A stretch of 60,592 nucleotides of DNA from Acidilobaceae archaeon (GTDB lineage Archaea; Thermoproteota; Thermoprotei_A; Sulfolobales; Acidilobaceae): assembly GCA_026985435.1 (NCBI GenBank), contig JALSQL010000012.1:1-60592 (forward strand), given 5' to 3'. Under the pieces are notes generated by a model. It searched no databases. It had not been told where the DNA came from and worked only from the letters and a program-made list of their open reading frames with translations. Shown here one piece after another: positions 58,688 through 60,592 of the stretch. The translations under genes and the position numbers were made by a program. Every line of letters starts with the position of its first letter. Positions within the stretch are counted from its first letter, which is position 1.

Positions 58688-59464
58688 GTGCCCGGCAGGC
58701 TGCTAGTCGTGGCCGGCGCCACGCTCGACTCGGTCGACGGTGGCCCCTGGAGGCCCGGGGGGCCGGGCCTCTACGCCGCCGCCGCAGCCGGGGCCCTGGG
58801 CTGTAGCGTGGACGTACTCGGCCCCCTGGGGGTGGATGACGCCTGGCTGGTGGCGCGGGCCTACAGGTCCCTCGGGGCACGCCTCCTCGGCCCGCTAACC
58901 CCGGGGTGCAGCTACAGGTTCAGGCACGCCTACACGCCCGGCGGGAGGGTCTCCAGGGTTGAGTGCCGCCCGGCCCCCCTGGGGCCCGATAGCCTCGCGG
59001 CCGCCGGGCTGGACGGGTACGACGCCCTGCTCGTCAGCCCGGTCCACTGCGAGGTGAGCCCCGAGGCCGCCGCCCACCTGGCGGTCAACGCACCCGCGGC
59101 CGTGAGGGCCCTCGACGTCCAGGGGTTCGCGAGGTGCTACGGCCACATACCATCGAGGGCCCTCGGCGGCTACACGGTAGTGCATGCCTCTAGCGACGAC
59201 ACCCCGCGCCCCCCACGGGCCCGGGCCGGCCTTGTGGCGTACACCCTCGGGCCCGGGGGCGGCGTCCTCCTGAGCCCTAGGGGCGTGGAGGCCAGGATAC
59301 CGGAGCCCCCCAGGCTACTAGGCGACCCGACGGGGGCGGGCGACGCCTTCACAGCGTCGCTAGCCTGCCTGCTCTCGGAGGGCCTCAGCCCCGGCGAGGC
59401 CGCTGGGCTGGCGGTCGAGGCGACCGTTGAGGCCCTGGAGGCCGCTCGGGCTCAGGGCTTTTGA
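58688..59464 (+). CDS. PfkB-family carbohydrate/nucleoside kinase
   Basis: A 258-residue ribokinase-fold kinase. The C-terminal PfkB signature LLGDPTGAGDAFTASLACLL (about residues 216-235) carries the catalytic Asp and anion hole, and GGPGLYAAAAAGALG (about 24-38) is the N-terminal GG substrate motif. The lid is short. The sugar or nucleoside substrate is unknown; archaeal members of this length include cytidine/inosine kinases and ribokinase-like enzymes. The GTG start is preceded by AGGAGG at 58676-58681. A small hypothetical gene follows. Confidence 0.87.
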   Translation: MPGRLLVVAGATLDSVDGGPWRPGGPGLYAAAAAGALGCSVDVLGPLGVDDAWLVARAYRSLGARLLGPLTPGCSYRFRHAYTPGGRVSRVECRPAPLGPDSLAAAGLDGYDALLVSPVHCEVSPEAAAHLAVNAPAAVRALDVQGFARCYGHIPSRALGGYTVVHASSDDTPRPPRARAGLVAYTLGPGGGVLLSPRGVEARIPEPPRLLGDPTGAGDAFTASLACLLSEGLSPGEAAGLAVEATVEALEAARAQGF

Positions 59465-59504
59465 TCCCGCCCCCGCGCTGGGGGCTGGGAGGGGGTTGGC
59501 CGCG

Positions 59505-59786
59505 GTGCACGACCCTCTAGAGGCGGCCCTCCGCAGGTCCATGCAGAGGCGCGGCGTGTTCACCGACCCCTTCACCTTGATGGAGGTGGCCACGCTCCTG
59601 CGCCGCCTGGCCGAGGGGGGCCCGGGGAGCGTGGAGGGCGAGAAGGGTAGCCTGATACTTGAGAGCACCATATCCCACCTGGCCCTGGTCTTCGAGAAGA
59701 TAAACGTCGAGAGGCCGAGGGAGAAGGCGGAGGCGGTGGTGCTCGACGCCCTGAGGGAGTGCTGGTCAACCGGCTGTAGGGGCTAA
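59505..59786 (+). CDS. Small hypothetical protein after the PfkB gene
   Basis: A 93-residue helical protein that I do not recognise, with balanced charges and three cysteines near the C-terminus (ECWSTGC). The frame is open from 59427, inside the kinase gene, but the GTG at 59505 follows GGGAGGGGG at a good distance, so I choose it; TTG 59496 is an alternative. It lies 40 bases after the kinase and is likely cotranscribed. Confidence 0.5.
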   Translation: MHDPLEAALRRSMQRRGVFTDPFTLMEVATLLRRLAEGGPGSVEGEKGSLILESTISHLALVFEKINVERPREKAEAVVLDALRECWSTGCRG

Positions 59787-59800
59787 CGGCGCCGGGGGCT

Positions 59801-59810
59801 GCGAAATATG
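59801..59810 (+). promoter_or_regulatory. TATA-like box before the glycosyltransferase gene
   Basis: GCGAAATATG is the only AT-rich element in the gap and lies about 50 bases before the likely GTG start at 59855. Confidence 0.4.
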
Positions 59811-59854
59811 AAGCTCCAGCCCCGCCACGGTCACCCGCGGGGGGTGGCCGGGGG

Positions 59855-60592
59855 GTGGCGGGGCTTCGGGTGGCGTTTGTCTCGACCTACCCTCCCATAC
59901 ACTGCGGGGTGGGCGAGTACACCAGGATGCTCCTCTCGGCTATGAGCGAGCGGGAGCCAGGCCTGGAGCCGCTTGTCCTGGCGGAGGCGGGTGTGGGTGG
60001 GGGGTACAGGGATGAGCCCTCGGGCGCGCTGGTGGTGCCCTCGTTCCGCCAGGCTGACCCCTCAAGCCTCCGCGGGGTCGTGGATAGGCTTCAGGAGTAT
60101 GGCCCGGTTGACGTTATCCACGTCCAGCACGAGTACGGTATCTTCGGGAGGGGGGATGAGATCGTCCGCGTAGCAGACGAGGCTAGGAGGGAGCGCCTGG
60201 CCAGGGCCGTTGTGTTCACTATGCACACCGTGTACCACCCCCTCACGGCTGACCACGGCGAGGATAGGGTCCAGGACGCCGTGCTCTCTGAGGCTGACGG
60301 GGTGATAGTCCACAGCGCCCAGCAGGAGTTCGAGCTCCACGCCCAGCTGGGCGGGTACCCCTCGAACCTCCACAGGATCCCCCACGGGACCAGCGTGAAC
60401 CCCTACCTCAGCACGCCGAGGCGGGTGCTCGCCAGGAGGCTCGGCCTCGAGGGGGCGCTTGAGGGCAGGATGGTGCTTAGCCTGGTCGGCTTCATAAGGC
60501 CTGACAAGGGGCTGGACACGCTGCTGGAGGCGCTCGAGGAGCTCGACGCGGGCGACAGGCTCGCCGTAATCGTGGGCGGCGAGGTTAGGGAC
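59855..60592 (+). CDS. Glycosyltransferase family 4-like protein, cut by window end
   Basis: An open frame to the end of the window (246 residues so far, no stop). The N-terminal Rossmann domain starts RVAFVSTYPPIHCGVGEYTR, with a Gly-rich acceptor loop as in GT-B glycosyltransferases of the GT4 family, and continues with DVIHVQHEYGIFGRGDE, FTMHTVYHP, a linker IPHGTS and the start of the donor-binding domain, VGFIRPDKGLDTLLEALEEL. It likely transfers a sugar from an NDP-sugar to a glycan or lipid. Start GTG 59855, or GTG 59870. The donor-site Glu region lies beyond the window. Confidence 0.85.
   Translation, partial: MAGLRVAFVSTYPPIHCGVGEYTRMLLSAMSEREPGLEPLVLAEAGVGGGYRDEPSGALVVPSFRQADPSSLRGVVDRLQEYGPVDVIHVQHEYGIFGRGDEIVRVADEARRERLARAVVFTMHTVYHPLTADHGEDRVQDAVLSEADGVIVHSAQQEFELHAQLGGYPSNLHRIPHGTSVNPYLSTPRRVLARRLGLEGALEGRMVLSLVGFIRPDKGLDTLLEALEELDAGDRLAVIVGGEVRD

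Noticed and set aside
1..60592. CRISPR arrays, insertion sequences, prophage or defence islands
   Set aside because: I saw no spaced direct repeats, transposase motifs, terminal inverted repeats with target duplications, integrase genes or Cas proteins.

Overview
This window reads as a piece of the chromosome of a GC-rich hyperthermophilic crenarchaeon, most like Desulfurococcales/Pyrodictiaceae. The assignment is an inference from gene content: SecE, Spt5 and L11/L1/L10, aIF1A, RIO1, a Dim2-type KH protein and NMD3, diphthine synthase, deoxyhypusine synthase, topoisomerase VI, geranylgeranyl reductase, a tungsten-type aldehyde ferredoxin oxidoreductase and archaeal AlaRS. Many genes start with GTG or TTG. 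AT-rich TATA boxes stand out sharply against the GC-rich background, and several sit about 27 bases before a start codon, as in leaderless mRNAs.

Layout. 0-1.5 kb: amino-acid permease. 1.6-5.5 kb: AMMECR1 protein, then secE-spt5-rpl11-rpl1-rpl10. 5.5-9.7 kb: a methyltransferase, proC, and a minus-strand run of MTA/nucleoside phosphorylase, EMAP-II-like OB-fold protein and PflX-type radical SAM protein. 9.7-14.0 kb: a four-gene minus-strand set (secreted helical-repeat protein, membrane winged-helix regulator, ABC ATPase, ABC-2 permease) that looks like a self-contained sensing/export module. 14.1-17.5 kb: a DJ-1/PfpI protein and the ribosome-maturation set NMD3-aIF1A-RIO1-Dim2. 17.6-27.5 kb: an NAD-binding dehydrogenase, an orphan gene, AOR coupled to a PHP-domain protein, diphthine synthase, an MBL-fold hydrolase, a nitrilase-family amidase and alaS.

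27.5-30.7 kb is a decay zone. Two neighbouring genes on opposite strands (a secreted beta-sandwich repeat protein and an ACT-V4R-like protein) are both broken by several frameshifts, mostly in homopolymers, in a stretch of visibly lower GC. 30.8-36.3 kb: small orphan genes, an aminopropyltransferase, an HD-domain phosphohydrolase, a geranylgeranyl reductase-family protein and an Lrp-type regulator. 36.3-41.7 kb: a long operator-like intergenic region and a 1680-residue surface subtilase. 41.9-46.8 kb: tRNA-Gly(GCC), malic enzyme, two GNAT proteins, a FeoA-domain protein with a tryptophan-rich N-terminus, and an acyl-CoA synthetase. 46.9-53.4 kb: an amidohydrolase, a COG3199 NAD-kinase-like protein, GcvH, PdxS-PdxT (vitamin B6), a membrane-anchored protein and a dihydropteroate synthase-like protein. 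53.4-57.6 kb: topoisomerase VI A and B, with an intein inside the Toprim metal-binding motif of subunit A. 57.7-60.6 kb: deoxyhypusine synthase, a PfkB-family kinase, a small orphan gene and a truncated glycosyltransferase.

The most notable points are the Top6A intein with eroded endonuclease motifs, the sensor/ABC/secreted-protein module at 9.7-14 kb, the pseudogene zone, missing metal ligands in AOR and AlaRS, and the palindrome cluster before the giant protease. No CRISPR array, insertion sequence or prophage was seen.
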